A stretch of 64,000 nt of DNA from Isoetes taiwanensis (taxonomy: Eukaryota; Streptophyta; Lycopodiopsida; Isoetales; Isoetaceae), in the NCBI GenBank assembly GCA_021234155.1, contig JAJEKV010000235.1:186001-250000 (forward strand), in the 5' to 3' direction. A program made the translations under genes and the position numbers. Every line of letters starts with the position of its first letter. Within the stretch, counting starts at the first letter, position 1. Positions 50,532 to 61,110 of this stretch are shown piece after piece. The notes under the pieces are model-generated. The model was not told the origin of the DNA, searched no databases, and saw only the letters and a program-made list of their open reading frames with translations.

Positions 50532-50601
50532 CCCGGCCCTACCTTTTCTGCGTAGGGGCATGGTTTTTCCTTTATGTTTCTTGTTCATGCACTCTTTGTT
50601 G

Positions 50602-51084
50602 TTCTCCACCTTTGGGTGTTGCTGTTCTCGTATTTTCTTTTTCATCGGCATTAGGTCGCGTTATTCTCCACCTGCGGATGATGTTGTTTCTTTCCACCTC
50701 GAGGGTGATGCATATTTTCATATAATGGTTCTCCACCCGTTGGGTGATGCTTTTCCACCCTATGGGTGATGCTCTCTCTTTCTGTTGCATTCTTTTTCAT
50801 CTGTTTCAGCGTTCATCTCTTTCGAACTTCTTGGTGCGGCTTGTTTTTCTCATGGCCATGCGTGTTTGCTTTTCTCTAACCATTCACGGGTGTTTTTTAG
50901 GGGTTTTTTTGTGTTGCTTGCAGGATTTCGCCGTCTTCTGGGGGCCTGCTGTCTCTCTGTTCGCCATCCCCCATCTCCTCCCGTTCTCCATGTGACACAT
51001 TCGGGGGTTTCGCCGTCTTCTGGGGTCCTGCTACATTCGCGTTCGCCATCAACCCATTGCCTTTCGTTCTCCAGGCAACACATT
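50602..51084. repeat. Repeats in the right-hand region of the DIRS-like element
   Basis: Five imperfect units of the type TTCTCCACC....GGGTGATGCT lie at 50602-50773, each able to form a CCACC/GGTG mini-hairpin. Then an 82-bp tandem pair follows (50921-51002 and 51003-51084) keyed by TTCGCCGTCTTCTGGGG. Confidence 0.7.
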
Positions 51085-51091
51085 CAAGGTT

Positions 51092-51173
51092 GTTGGCGAC
51101 CATTTCTCATTAGGGTTTTCCTCGAAAACCCGAAAGGGCGGGATTTTTTATCCCGATGAGAAGTTGTCGCCAT
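51092..51173. other. Multi-stem inverted-repeat structure near the right end
   Basis: Outer arms GGCGACCATTTCTCAT and ATGAGAAGTTGTCGCC pair with few mismatches. Inside lie two small perfect hairpins, GGGTTTTC/GAAAACCC and CGGGAT/ATCCCG, giving a three-way-junction shape. It lies just before the presumed end of the element. No match to the hammerhead core was found. Confidence 0.65.
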
Positions 51174-51230
51174 TACCCTTCTATATTGCCTATGCCATTT
51201 CTTTTTGTGGGGTAGCCCGATATTGTTCCT

Positions 51231-51470
51231 ATGGTCAGTTACCCCCTATTCTTCAAAACATTGTATACTGCTGCTGTGATGAATGACAAGCCAGTTTTGG
51301 GTCTCTTGCGAGTCCCTTCCCTGAATGTGCATATAGAAGAAGTAGATGCAGGAACTTCTGAAGCTGAAAAGAATAAGGCTGAGAAGAAAGCGGCTCATCT
51401 TGCACATATGGAGCAAGAGAGGAGCAAGTTGCAGATTGGGTACCACGTAACTAGTATATCTGGTAAATAG
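51231..51470 (+). other. Unrecognised ORF with charged helix
   Basis: 79 codons including EAEKNKAEKKAAHLAHMEQE, a strong Ala/Lys/Glu helix. It starts about where the DIRS-like element ends and may belong to the surrounding gypsy element. No family recognised. Confidence 0.3.
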
Positions 51471-51721
51471 TGGATCCTCAAGGTAACTTTATATTATTTG
51501 ATTATGTTGTGATTGCTCATGCCATTAACATTTGTACAGTACTATGGTTGGTGCCATAGTATTTAACCTTAATGGATGACAAAGAAAATTTTAGATTGGA
51601 GTCTAAAATTTTAAGCAGTAGTACAGTTTTTTTTTTTTAAAGTTGTATACAGACTTAAACATTAGCCAATGACTATGATCGTCATAAATGGTTGGTGCTA
51701 TTTATGAGATCGTAATTCTTG

Positions 51722-52130
51722 CTTTGAAAAGAGTTGGTGCTCTTGTTCAAGTGATTGGAATTAAGAGTTGGTGCTCTTGTCCAATGGAAAGAGTTGTTGC
51801 TCTTGTCCAAGTGAATGGAGTGGGTTGTTGCTCATGTTCAAGTAAATGGAAAGAGTTGTTGCTCTTGTCCAAGTGAATGGAATGGGTTGTTGCTCGTGTC
51901 CAAGTAAATGGAAAGAGTTGTTGCTCTTGTCCAAGTGAATGGAATGGGTTGTTGCTCATGTCCAAATAAACGGAAAGAGTTGTTGCTCTTGTCCAAGTAA
52001 ATGGAATGGGTTGTTGCTTATGTCCATGTAAAAGGAATGGGTTGTTGCTCATATCGAAATAAATGGGATGGGTTGTTGCTCATACCGAAATTAAAAATGG
52101 GGTTGGTACTCATCTATACAATGGAATTGG
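51722..52130 (+). repeat. Minisatellite, about 31-bp units
   Basis: About twelve units of the type GTTGTTGCTCTTGTCCAAGT with alternating variants (CTCTTG/CTCATG), so a higher-order period of about 62 bp is visible. It lies just before the polypurine tract of the gypsy element. Open frames across it are artefacts of the repeat. Confidence 0.85.
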
Positions 52131-52176
52131 TGCTCAATTTGTAGTTACCGAGTACAACTGAGGTCAGTTGCCTTCC

Positions 52177-52553
52177 AGAAAGGGAGGAATTGATATGAAT
52201 ATGGTAGCTCGGGGTGTGGTCATGGATGTTGGTCTCGGTGGACCATTGTGAGTGCATAAGTATGGCAAGTTATTGGCAAAGTTAGGCAATAGAATGGCAA
52301 AGAGCAACCGTAGCTATGGTTTAACAATATTATGATAAGGCCATGTTAATAATGTTGGCTATTAATAGAAGACAAGGGTTCACCTTTTTAATAATAAGGG
52401 AAACCAATAAATACTTTCTAGGTAGCGACATAAGTGAAAAAGGGGAAGACCTTTTGGGGAAAGTCACAAGGGTACTTGTGGACCGTGAATAGGAGAAGAT
52501 GGACCATGAATAGTGATTTGTGGTGCCAAGTTCAAATTTAAAGGCATGTCGGC
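52177..52553 (+). repeat. Polypurine tract and 5' half of the 3' LTR of the second gypsy element
   Basis: AGAAAGGGAGGAAT (52177-52190) is followed by LTR start TGATATGAAT at 52191. Homology with the left LTR begins near 52371 and stops near 52545. Confidence 0.75.
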
Positions 52554-52599
52554 ATAAGAGTGAATCTAAAGGTAATTATGCCAAATCAGTACTTTCTTC

Positions 52600-53150
52600 C
52601 CTTGATCGCAAAAATAAATAAATAAATAAATAAATAAAATTATAAGTCATAACAATTTTATTCTGCGTCTATTGAAGAAGAATCTCCATGCCCTTAAAGA
52701 TAAACAACCTCCTTCTTTTCCAGATCGACCATAAAAGCCAGCCACACGCAAGATGAAAGTTCATTTCTACAGTTTGTGCCATGCATCAAGGTAGATAGCC
52801 AGCAGAATTTGCTGGCTAGATCGAGACGTGTCATACAGAGTTAACAACCAAGACCATGCCTGCCGAAACTGCTCGACACACAAGAAAAAGCAATGTTCGA
52901 TACTTTCAACCCTTTACTTACATAATGGACAGAGCTCTGAAATCAATTATCAAATTTATGAGCCATCTTGTTGGCTTTGAGGCATCTATGGATCACTTGC
53001 CAATACAAAACTGCCATTTTGGGATGAAGCAACTTATCCCATACGCATGTCCAATTGTGGCTGAGAGACCTGAAGATGTCATCTATTAGATGGAGGCAAG
53101 ATTTTAGAATGCAGAAGCAATTTATACACAGAAGAAACAAAGCGTCCTGG
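52600..53150 (-). pseudogene. LINE ORF2 C-terminal fragment (zinc-binding domain)
   Basis: Minus-strand text contains LLHPKMAVLYWQVIHRCLKA, then a SELCPLCK / IEHCFFLC pair and LLWSIWKRRRLFIF. This is the zf-RVT pattern at the end of plant L1 ORF2. Frame changes are present. It ends at an (AAAT)n tract near 52611-52638. Confidence 0.6.
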
Positions 53151-53204
53151 CTTGATACCCTGATGGCAACCTCATATAGCTACTTCAATTTGTGGGCCAG
53201 AATC

Positions 53205-53490
53205 TGATACGAATCCAACAATATCTCGATAAAATTCAGTCTCGAATTCTCTGTAATACTGCAAAAGAATCAAAGTTTAGTAGCAAATGCGGTAGCTCAC
53301 CATCCAACCGGTTCACTCAGTGCTAAATACTGGCAGAGTTATTAGCAAAGCTATGAGGCAATGGCAAAGTCTAGATCCCAATCTTCCTTAATCCGACCTC
53401 CTTTATAGTAGTTTGCACTTTTTTTAGAAAAAAATAGTGGGAGTCGTAGGCCTTTTTGCTTACTAAAAGGTAAAGTTGCTTTTAAAATAT
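53205..53490 (-). repeat. Inverted 3' half of the second gypsy element's LTR
   Basis: 286 bp, the reverse complement of 42163-42448 with few differences, starting TGATACGAATCC. It follows the inverted LINE fragment and precedes a forward LINE tail. Confidence 0.85.
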
Positions 53491-53604
53491 GGTTGTGAGC
53501 AGTTGGATCAATTTGTCCGCTGGGGTTATAATCTTGTCTTTGTGTTTTATGTTGCTATTTTGATTGATGAATAAAATTTGTCGTCCTTGAAAAAAAAAAA
53601 GCTA
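53491..53604 (+). other. LINE 3' tail with poly(A)
   Basis: GTTGCTATTTTGATTGATGA and AATAAAATTTG are followed by an A-tract (about 53590-53600), typical of a plant LINE 3' end on the plus strand. Confidence 0.5.
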
Positions 53605-54185
53605 CCTGGGAGCCCTAGATTATCCATATGCAAAATAAACTTCAAATTCTAAATCATCAATACGAGATGTTGGAGCTCGTTTTTGTCGGGCTGCCCTTTT
53701 TAAGTGAGACATGTGCCCAACCATCATTGTGTTTCACTAGCTTCTTCTACAATGGTCCCTTTTGTCTTCAATACGTTGGTTCCCTCGATGCGGGCAAGTT
53801 ACAGTATTGCCATTTAACATTTTCAATTGTATATCTCCGAATTGGTCGACACCAAGCTGTCAGGTGCTTTAGCTAAGTTTTGTTATGTCTTAGTGTAAGA
53901 GCAGGAAGGCGTATGCATTCTAGGGTAGTAGGGTGCATACGTGGGAATCTTGGAGTGTGGGCGATGATGAGATACCCTCAAGGGCGTTCTCTAGGCCATC
54001 TTATGCCAATCATGGAATTTCAACACAGTTAACTCCCCTTCGTTAGAGAAACAATTACATAACGAATGCATATATCCCGTCGGAGTCTTTATTGCCTTGA
54101 TCGCTTATCGAACTAGCTTCATACATTTTCTAGGCACGATCCAATTGACCTATGGCCTTGTTTCTTCTTCAATATTTAGCCATGC
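53605..54185. other. Intergenic stretch, no gene recognised
   Basis: Short frames only. It may include decayed downstream parts of the CACTA element, but no motif supports this. Confidence 0.35.
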
Positions 54186-54189
54186 TTTA

Positions 54190-54900
54190 GCTTTCGATCC
54201 AACTTCTTATAGACCCTCTCACGCTGCATCAGTGTCCTTACGTCTTGTGACGTGCCTCCAAATGGACGAGAAACGTTTTTGAAGATGTGCATAAGATCAA
54301 GAAGATGATGGATCTTCAATTCTATCCAATAGGGTAGAAGGAAGAAGGATGCTTTTCACTTTATTCCCTTAACCTTATTTCCTTCAGTGGCATCCTACAT
54401 GTTACCCCAATCTCTCATTGTCAACCTTTTGGGAGGCTCTTCAGTGCAATATTTTTCTCTTGGACCTTCGATTTTCCAGTGACAGATCTCTCTTGAAGTT
54501 TACATAGACAAACCTGTGCAATGCCATTGATCGGCGAGAGTTCAACTGTTCAAACCCATGCGCATATCTAGACACTTGGAATCCAGAGAGTTCATACAAA
54601 CTGGGTCAATCGCTCGCTGTCCACATTAAGATTGCTCTCAAAGTACATCTAAGTTTAGCATGGAGTTCTCTTGAGACATCGTAAACTTTAACACCTTCAC
54701 TCGATAGTGTTAGAAGCTCATCAATAACTATTTTGAGATACGGATCTAGACTTTTTGGCTTCTTCGGTCCTGGAACTAATAGTACTACCATTAAATGGCT
54801 AGTTGTTATGAGTAACCATGGTGGTAAATTATAGTTGTTAACACCACCGGCCAAGTTGACCACGCGGCCAATTGACATCCATAAGGTAACAGAGGTGCCA
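54190..54900 (-). pseudogene. TNP2 transposase, middle part
   Basis: In minus-strand order: WPVVLTT, then YNLPPWLLITTSHLMVVLLV with PGPKKPKSLDPYLKIVIDEL, then GVKVYDVSRE and LRAILMWTASD, and further on FLLPYWIELKIHHLLDLMHI with FKNV (about 54350-54260). All are signature segments of Transposase_21. A frame change lies between WPVVLTT and YNLPPW, and the region between 54600 and 54380 is decayed. Confidence 0.8.
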
Positions 54901-55825
54901 AAAAACCATAGGCACATGAAATTAGTGGTTAAATAGTTTAAGCATGATAGAGTGGACCAACCACGGGTGCATAAGTGTAATTGACAGCAGGACTGTGTGG
55001 TACCCCCGTCGCTGCTGAAGTGGTATAACAGCCAGTAACCTAACACCCAGAACTGAGTGAATCTTTCTGACGCTGGGACCTCATCACACACATGCATGCC
55101 AGAGTGGGATTACCGCCGGTAGACAAGCTAATCAGTCTAACAAAGGGCAGGACTGTGTGGAACTCCCATTGCTGCCTCAAAGTGTTGTAATACCATGAGT
55201 GGCTCGACATTGCTGACAAATCCAGGACTGTGCGATGAAAATCGTCGCTGGACATATACACAAAACTACCATTCACCGGGGCAGTGCGAATAATCGCCGC
55301 CGGGTTTATCAATATGATGGGCGATTTTCTGGTCGCCGGTGGTATGGGTTAAGAAAAAAGGGAAGGGAGCAATAATTAATACAACAGAAAAGGGATGTTA
55401 TAGATGAGATAAATGCCGTGCAACGGAAAATGGCTGTATTTACTAGACGGAGACGCAGAATCATGAAGTATTTCACTGAGGATGATCTAGATACCTAAGG
55501 CAGTGGTAAATAGTAATGATACGACGAAATTAGTGGGGAATATAAAGCATTTATAACTGGGAATTTGAATTTGAATTTAAATCCAAAATGTAAACAGGAA
55601 GCAGTTCGCGATGTATAAGTCGGAATATCGGTACAGATGGTACACAGTTCTGAGAAGGATGAACAAACCACCAGAGTGAAGAGGATTTCTCGTCGGGTTG
55701 AAACAACAATGGAGAACTTGTGAAAGGCATGAATAGAGGGAATACTAAAAGGGATGGCCAATATAGTAGAGCAACAGACAATCATACTGAACAAGATAGA
55801 TATGTGATAGAATTAAAACACGCAT

Positions 55826-56775
55826 TTGGGAAATAAAATGGAAGAGATCGTAGAGGTAAAGGGGCAACTGGAAGAAATTAAGGCTGCAAGCAAGGAAGTG
55901 AAAGCAGATAAGATGTCTATCATTCAGAGACTAGAGAAGTTAGAAAAGAGAGGAGCACACCCTTCCAACCTCGCAGCAGAGCTAGAAGAAAGAATAGCAA
56001 AGCAAGTCAGGGAAGCGCGGGAACAGTTGCTAATAAGGTTAGATGTTCGAGTCATCGAAATAAAGGAGTTCTCTAAGGAGAATGTATATGATGTGACTGC
56101 AGATTTTTTCCAAAGGGAGTTGGGGGAACCCGATCGGAGATAGTATGGATAGAAAGGGCAGGAGTGATCAGAGGAAGGGCGAGGCACATAAACATCGCAT
56201 TACGGGACATTACAAAGCAGAGGGTGCTCAGGAAAGCTGAGTGGTCAAGGAGTGAGATACGGGTAATAGAAGCAATGATGAGGATGCAGAGGGAGGAAAG
56301 AAACATGGAGCTGGAGAAATTAAGAAAGCTCAGGAAAGAGGGGACCTGAGCTCAAATAAGAGGGGAAAAGATACAAATATGGGATACACGAGAATAGGGG
56401 GTAATGATTGATGTCCGGGCCTTAAGCAGACAGAGGCCGACATTTAAAATGGAGGAATCCATCAGTGGGATGAGGAAGCAAGTGGAAGTGGGAGCAAGTG
56501 TCCAAGAGAGCCAAGAAGATGAGTCAGAGATAAAAGGAAAAGAAGCGAGGGGGATAAAACGTCCTCAGGAGCAAGGAACATTAGTAAGTGTCAGCCGATC
56601 CAGTGACGCCAGCCTGAAAGGGACGGGAAACTTTCAAGGGGCCGCAAATAGGGAATACTCAAAGGAACAACTAGAGTGGGCCGAGGAAAAAGCAGGAAGG
56701 TCAGAAAATTACAGTAAATTATTGGAACTGCAGTGGCTACCCATGGAACGCTGGAGAAGGCCTAAAACAATTTGA
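55826..56775 (+). pseudogene. ORF1 of the inserted LINE: coiled coil and basic C-terminus
   Basis: 55826-56143 encodes a long coiled coil (VEVKGQLEEIKAASKEVKAD, then IIQRLEKLEKRG). 56164-56349 adds ALRDITKQRVLRKAEWSRSE and LEKLRKLRKEGT, like the C-terminal fold of LINE ORF1 proteins. 56404-56775 is polar and hydrophilic and runs into the ORF2 region. A frame change lies near 56143 and a stop at 56347-56349. Function in the family: RNA binding and particle formation. Confidence 0.6.
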
Positions 56776-59700
56776 GGGAGGAGATGTGCTATGCTTACTG
56801 AAACCTGGGAATTTCAAGAGAAGAGGCTGCCAGAAATTGAAGGATACCAGCTATTGTCCGTATGGAAGTGGAAAGAAGGGTTGCGCAGTAGGGGTGCAAA
56901 GCTGGAGTGGCGTGTTACGCTCTACAAAGCAAAATCTTGGAAAGTAATATAGTAGAAGCAGGAGTAGAGGGAGACTATATGGTTGTACAATTGACACTGA
57001 TGAATAGAGAGATCATGTTTTTATTAATAGCATATATACAACCAAATTCAGATGTGCAAAAGTTTATACAATTAGAGGAAGTGTTACACAATTGGAAATA
57101 AAAAGGGTTAATGATTGGGTTAGGGGATCTGAATTCAAGAACAGGCGGGGAGCAATCAAAGAAACGCACGACAGGGAATGGAGGGATGGAGGAAGTGGAA
57201 GAGTACGAGGGATTCAAAAGAATCTCCACAGACAAAAGAAAAATGGGTAAACAAGGGAGGATGTTGATCGACATATGCTCAGGGGCTGGAATGATAATCG
57301 CGAACGGAGTAAAGAATGGCGAGGTTTTGGAGCTTATACATGTCAAACATATGCAGTAAGAGCATTGTAGATTACGTGCTGCTAGATCCAAGTTTAGTAG
57401 ACAAAATAAAGGAAATCAAAGTGCTAGAATGGCTAGTAGGAGTCAGGAAAACACATAGACCAATCAAGGTAGTAATTAAAGTAAGCATGGTGTGTACGGT
57501 AAGAGAAGAAATCAATGATCAAATCAAGTATAAAATGCACCCGGATAAGATGGAGCAGTTCAGAGAACATCTAGGTGAATTAATAACGACAGCTGAGTGG
57601 GAAGACAAGGACACTTCTCTAATGGGGGTAATGCTAGATGCTCTTAACAAAAGCTTGTGATAGGGTGTATCGGAGAATAAAGAGGAAATCAGGGAACATG
57701 AAAGATTCAGGGGTGCGGCATGGTATGACGATGATTGCAAGAAGGCTAAAAGGGAAGCAAAATTATGGAGGGGGTCAGAGGAACACAAAGATTTAGAACA
57801 GGCATATACAAGACTGATAAGGAGTAAAAAGAAAGTGTAAATGGCAGAACAATAGAAGAGGAAATTATATCAATTGAAACAACATCTGAGAGACTTCTGG
57901 GAAGTTTTCAAAAGAAAAGTACATTATAAAAAAATAATAGATAAGAAGATATGAATAGATTACCTTAATAAATTATATCACTCTAGGGCAGACAAAATTG
58001 AGATACCAGGAGGACTGGTAGGTGAAGGCTTCGAAGAGGAAGAAGTAGGAAGGGCGTTGTACGCTCCAAGTAACAACAAAGCCCCGGACCTGCTGGGGTT
58101 CACCACAAATATCTTCAAAGCAGCAGGAAATGAATTCATTACACTGGTAACCAATATCTTCAACAAAAACGTAATAGAAGGCCTCCCACATAGCTGGCAG
58201 TGTAACAAGGTGATACCATTATTCAAGGGTGGGGATCCGATGAATCCTGGGAATTACAGAACTATAATGGTTAATAGTGGGCCCGGTAGTGGGATGGCAA
58301 AATGGTATAGTACAGCAGTAGAATTAAAATTGATAGATTGGGCATAAAGGAATAGCAAATAGGCAAGAGAACAAGCCGGTTTCGGACCGAATCACTCCCG
58401 ATAGACCACTTGGTGACGCTGAGAGTAATAATAGAAAAAAGAGAAAACATTATATTGTTGCTTTGTCGACTTCAAAAAGGCTTTTGACATAGTACCAAGG
58501 GATAAACTTTTGCAGAGATTGAGGGAACTGGATTTAACACACCATCTGCTAGTGGTTATAGCCAAACTATATGAAAAAGTGGAAGCCAAGGTCGGTCCAG
58601 GAGAGGAAGGAGTGGAATGTGATATTGGGTTGACACAACGATGCCCGCTTTCACCGAAGATCTTTGGATTATACATAGATGCATTAGGAGAATTTATAAG
58701 GAGCAGAGGTGGGGGTAGAGAGGCTCGAATCATCTCTAATGCCAAAGTACCATGTATGCTTTATCCAAATGACCTAATCTTGATGACCCTCAGTAAGGAT
58801 TGCTTAGATGAGCTCATGGGAACTCTGGAAGAATTCTGCCTAAAAACAGGGCTGACGATAAACATTGATAAAACAAAAATGACCAGCTTTGGAAAAAAGG
58901 ACAGAGAGGAAAAAGAGGTCAAATACATGAGGCAGAGGATTCAAAAAGTAGAAGAATATAAATACTGGCGGTTAAAAGGATATCGAAGCAGGGAATGGAA
59001 GAGAAATGGCAGGTAGCAATAAAAAAATTACTATGGAATGCAATCAATCTGCGCACAACAAAATATAACAGACTGGGGTGTAAAGAATGATATGTTCAAT
59101 ATAAGGGTGGCTCCAACCATTTTATATGGAATAGAAGTATGGAGAGGAAGCATCACAGTGGGAAAAATGAAACAAAAGGGAGGGTATGATAAAACACTTT
59201 CAATGCAGGGAGCTAGGAATAAAGAAATCCACGCCGGCAACAATAGCATTGTATGACACAGGGATAATTCCATTTGAGGTAGTGGGCCTAGATAGGATAA
59301 TTGCCTATCTAAGTAGAAATATGGCGCATAAATCAAAGGAGAAGCTAGTAAGGCAGATGATCGAGACCTCGATTGAAATGGCAAGGGAAAGTAAAGGAGG
59401 GTGGGTGTCTGAACTTACCATATGGGCGGATAGGCTGGGATGTGATCTCTAGAGGGAAGTGGAGAATAAGTTGCTAAATGGTGAAAAGGCGAACCTGCAG
59501 AAAAGTTTACTTCAGGTATGGATAGAAAAACAACCAGATGTAAAGCTGGGAATGTACTTAGAAATGATGAATCCTGAGAGGAGTATCGGACAAGACATAT
59601 ACAGATAGCAACCAATCAAAGGCAACTAGAATCACACTGTGCAGATTCAGAATGGGTAATCATAAATTATGGATGGAGTGGAAAAGATGGCAACGTTTGA

Positions 59701-59860
59701 TAGTGAAAAGAGAGGACAGATTATGCCAGCTTTGTGATCTACAGGAGGTCGAAGACGAAGAGCACGTATGGAACAGATGCCCCGCATATGAATTGATAAG
59801 AATGAAATGGGAAAACGTAAATTGGAGGATTTCAATGGGAAAACAACAAGAGAAGTAGCA
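56713..59860 (+). pseudogene. ORF2 of the inserted LINE: endonuclease, reverse transcriptase, zinc segment
   Basis: Endonuclease: NCSGYPWNAGEGL, then LTETWEFQE (a frame change between them near 56790), GLGDLNSRTGGEQ, MIIANGVKNG, SIVDYVLLDP and KTHRPI. Reverse transcriptase: APSNNKAPDLLGF, PGNYRTIMVNSG, CDIGLTQRCPLSPKIFGLYI, and at about 58757-58777 LYPNDLILM where active copies have YADDL, so the catalytic Ala-Asp pair is changed to Asn-Asp context and the first catalytic Asp is lost. CQLCDLQEVEDEEHVWNRCP at 59724 is a terminal zinc-binding motif. Stops near 57105, 57357, 57658, 58345 and 59014 divide it. Confidence 0.75.
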
Positions 59861-60179
59861 ACAACAAATAACACAGCCAAAGCTGTGAAGCAGATTCTAG
59901 ATGAACACAATAACAGGTACAGAATGCAACAAAGATTACGACACCACCAAAGGGGACGACACATCAGCAGCCCCTTGAGGTAGCAATACGGGTATACGGG
60001 GGAAGGGGAGAGTGATTTTTTCCCAGATTAAAAATTTGGGTTGTTTTCATCACTCCCATCGGCCTTTGTGACTAAAATAGTCGCCCTGAAAAAGTATAAA
60101 AGTGGCATATCGGGCGTTTGAAGCTGAGCTCACACCTTGTACCATAATCATAGGACTTGGGTCGAACAATACATATACA

Positions 60180-61110
60180 AATACGATAAGAATTAATGCC
60201 AATTGCCAACCCTAATCTGAAATTTCGTGGCTCCCTTTCAAATTCTAGCCATATTTCATCAATATGCTTCCATTGCTTGCAGTCAATAACCATGCGAAGT
60301 ACATTGTCATTTGACGAGTTAGCAGCACATCAACCCATGAGCGAAGCTAGAGATTCATATCGAAACAATAGCCTTATACAGAGGATCAATAAAAAGTAGT
60401 GAACCACCTTCATCGAGACGGCCTTTCCCTTTGCATCTGCGATATGTCTAGAGGCACCATATTTAGGACACGTTTCTGTGTTCTTGTAGATGTCATTTGG
60501 ATAATATACCATGCAATCATTTGGACAAACATGAATCTTATAGTAGCCTAAACCAGTAGCTGCCAATATACTTTTTTATTTCATCACAGCTCTTCGGCAT
60601 AGTGTTCCCTTGTGGGAGTATTTTCTCTTGCAATAACCTGCATAAAGTCGTCTCTTACGTATATTCAACTACGAATTCAATAAGTCGAGTGATTTCATTT
60701 GTACATACTCTAACAATGTCGTAACACTGGCATTGCTCCATTTGAATTTGGCTTGAAGATTTAATATTAATAAAGACGTCGCCAATCTAGACTTTATGTG
60801 CCTTCTCCAATCAATCGTGATCTTCATGACCATCGCTAGGAGTATTTGCTTCATCATCTAAGTCATTGTCGAAGATTGAGCTGAATGCATCTAACATATC
60901 GGCTATGGGTTCCTCAACTTCCATGTGGTCGTCCACAGTGACATTGTCGTCATCTTCATCGTCGTATTCTTGTTCATCTTCATCGTTGTACTCTTCAATA
61001 TGCTTTGTGCCTATGTTTGTACCATATTGCTCGATATATTCTGATTCTGCTATCCGCAATAACTTTTGATATCGCCAATTCAGTACGCTTGGATGTAGTC
61101 TCATATCCAC
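60180..61110 (-). pseudogene. TNP2 transposase, N-terminal half
   Basis: In minus-strand order: an acidic N-terminus (61110-60811), LATSLLILNLQAKFKWSNAS (60857-60669), LGYYKIHVCPNDCMVYYPND with ETCPKYGASR (60566-60330) and WKHIDEIWLEFEREPRNFRL with GLAI (60293-60190). These match the order of the CACTA TNP2 family, including the CPNDC and CP.CG zinc-binding cysteines. Different frames carry successive parts, so at least three frameshifts or stops exist. It breaks at GLAIGIN, where the LINE sequence begins. Confidence 0.8.

Larger units (their letters stand above)
43594..51240 (+). mobile_element. DIRS/Ngaro-type tyrosine-recombinase retroelement (fossil)
   Basis: About 7.6 kb, strongly pyrimidine-rich on the plus strand, unlike its neighbours. 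A terminal block of about 135 bp recurs near the right side (43594-43732 and 50399-50531), followed by about 700 bp of further right-hand sequence. That matches the split-repeat plan of Ngaro/PAT elements (A1-ORFs-A2-B2) rather than LTRs. Coding parts in order: gag-like text (about 44900-45300 and 46900-47900), the start of a DIRS-type reverse transcriptase (about 48080-48260), RNase H and the adjoining C-terminal segment (48344-49084) and a tyrosine-recombinase remnant (about 49850-50340). Broken in several places. The right end is uncertain by about 70 bp. It sits within the gypsy element after gag. Confidence 0.72.
41989..52553 (+). mobile_element. Second Ty3/gypsy element (gag part only), host of the DIRS-like insertion
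   Basis: The left LTR remnant ends ATTCGTATCA at 42448, followed after three bases by TGGTATCAGAGC, the common initiator-methionine-tRNA primer site. A gag with a zinc knuckle follows to about 43590. The right side has a purine tract AGAAAGGGAGGAAT (52177-52190) and an LTR start TGATATGAAT at 52191. LTR ends form the inverted pair TGATA(T/C)GAAT. The left LTR lacks its first part and the right LTR is cut. No pol was recognised on either side of the DIRS-like insertion. Old and broken. Confidence 0.75.
54960..60180 (+). mobile_element. LINE-B-type non-LTR retrotransposon inserted in the CACTA transposase
   Basis: About 5.2 kb on the plus strand. A 5' region with repeated AGGACTGTG(T/C)G motifs (54991, 55150, 55223) is followed by a coiled-coil ORF1 (55826-56770), endonuclease (about 56720-57480), reverse transcriptase (about 58020-59010) and a terminal zinc-binding segment (59652-59858). 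It is the same kind of element as LINE-B at 6817-9960. It has no long poly(A); the end near 60180 reads ACATATACAAATACGATAAG. It has many stops and frame changes. Confidence 0.75.

Noticed and set aside
49404-50995. Several long plus-strand Ser/Phe/Pro-rich ORFs and their minus-strand partners
   Set aside because: Overlapping frames in a low-complexity pyrimidine-rich stretch; only the short recombinase-like motifs are credible.
51092-51173. Possible hammerhead ribozyme
   Set aside because: The order of conserved core elements (CUGAUGA, then GAAA) is not present around the stems on either strand.
51747-52052. Minus-strand ORF with repeated NNPF/TWTRATT text
   Set aside because: Translation of a minisatellite, not a gene.
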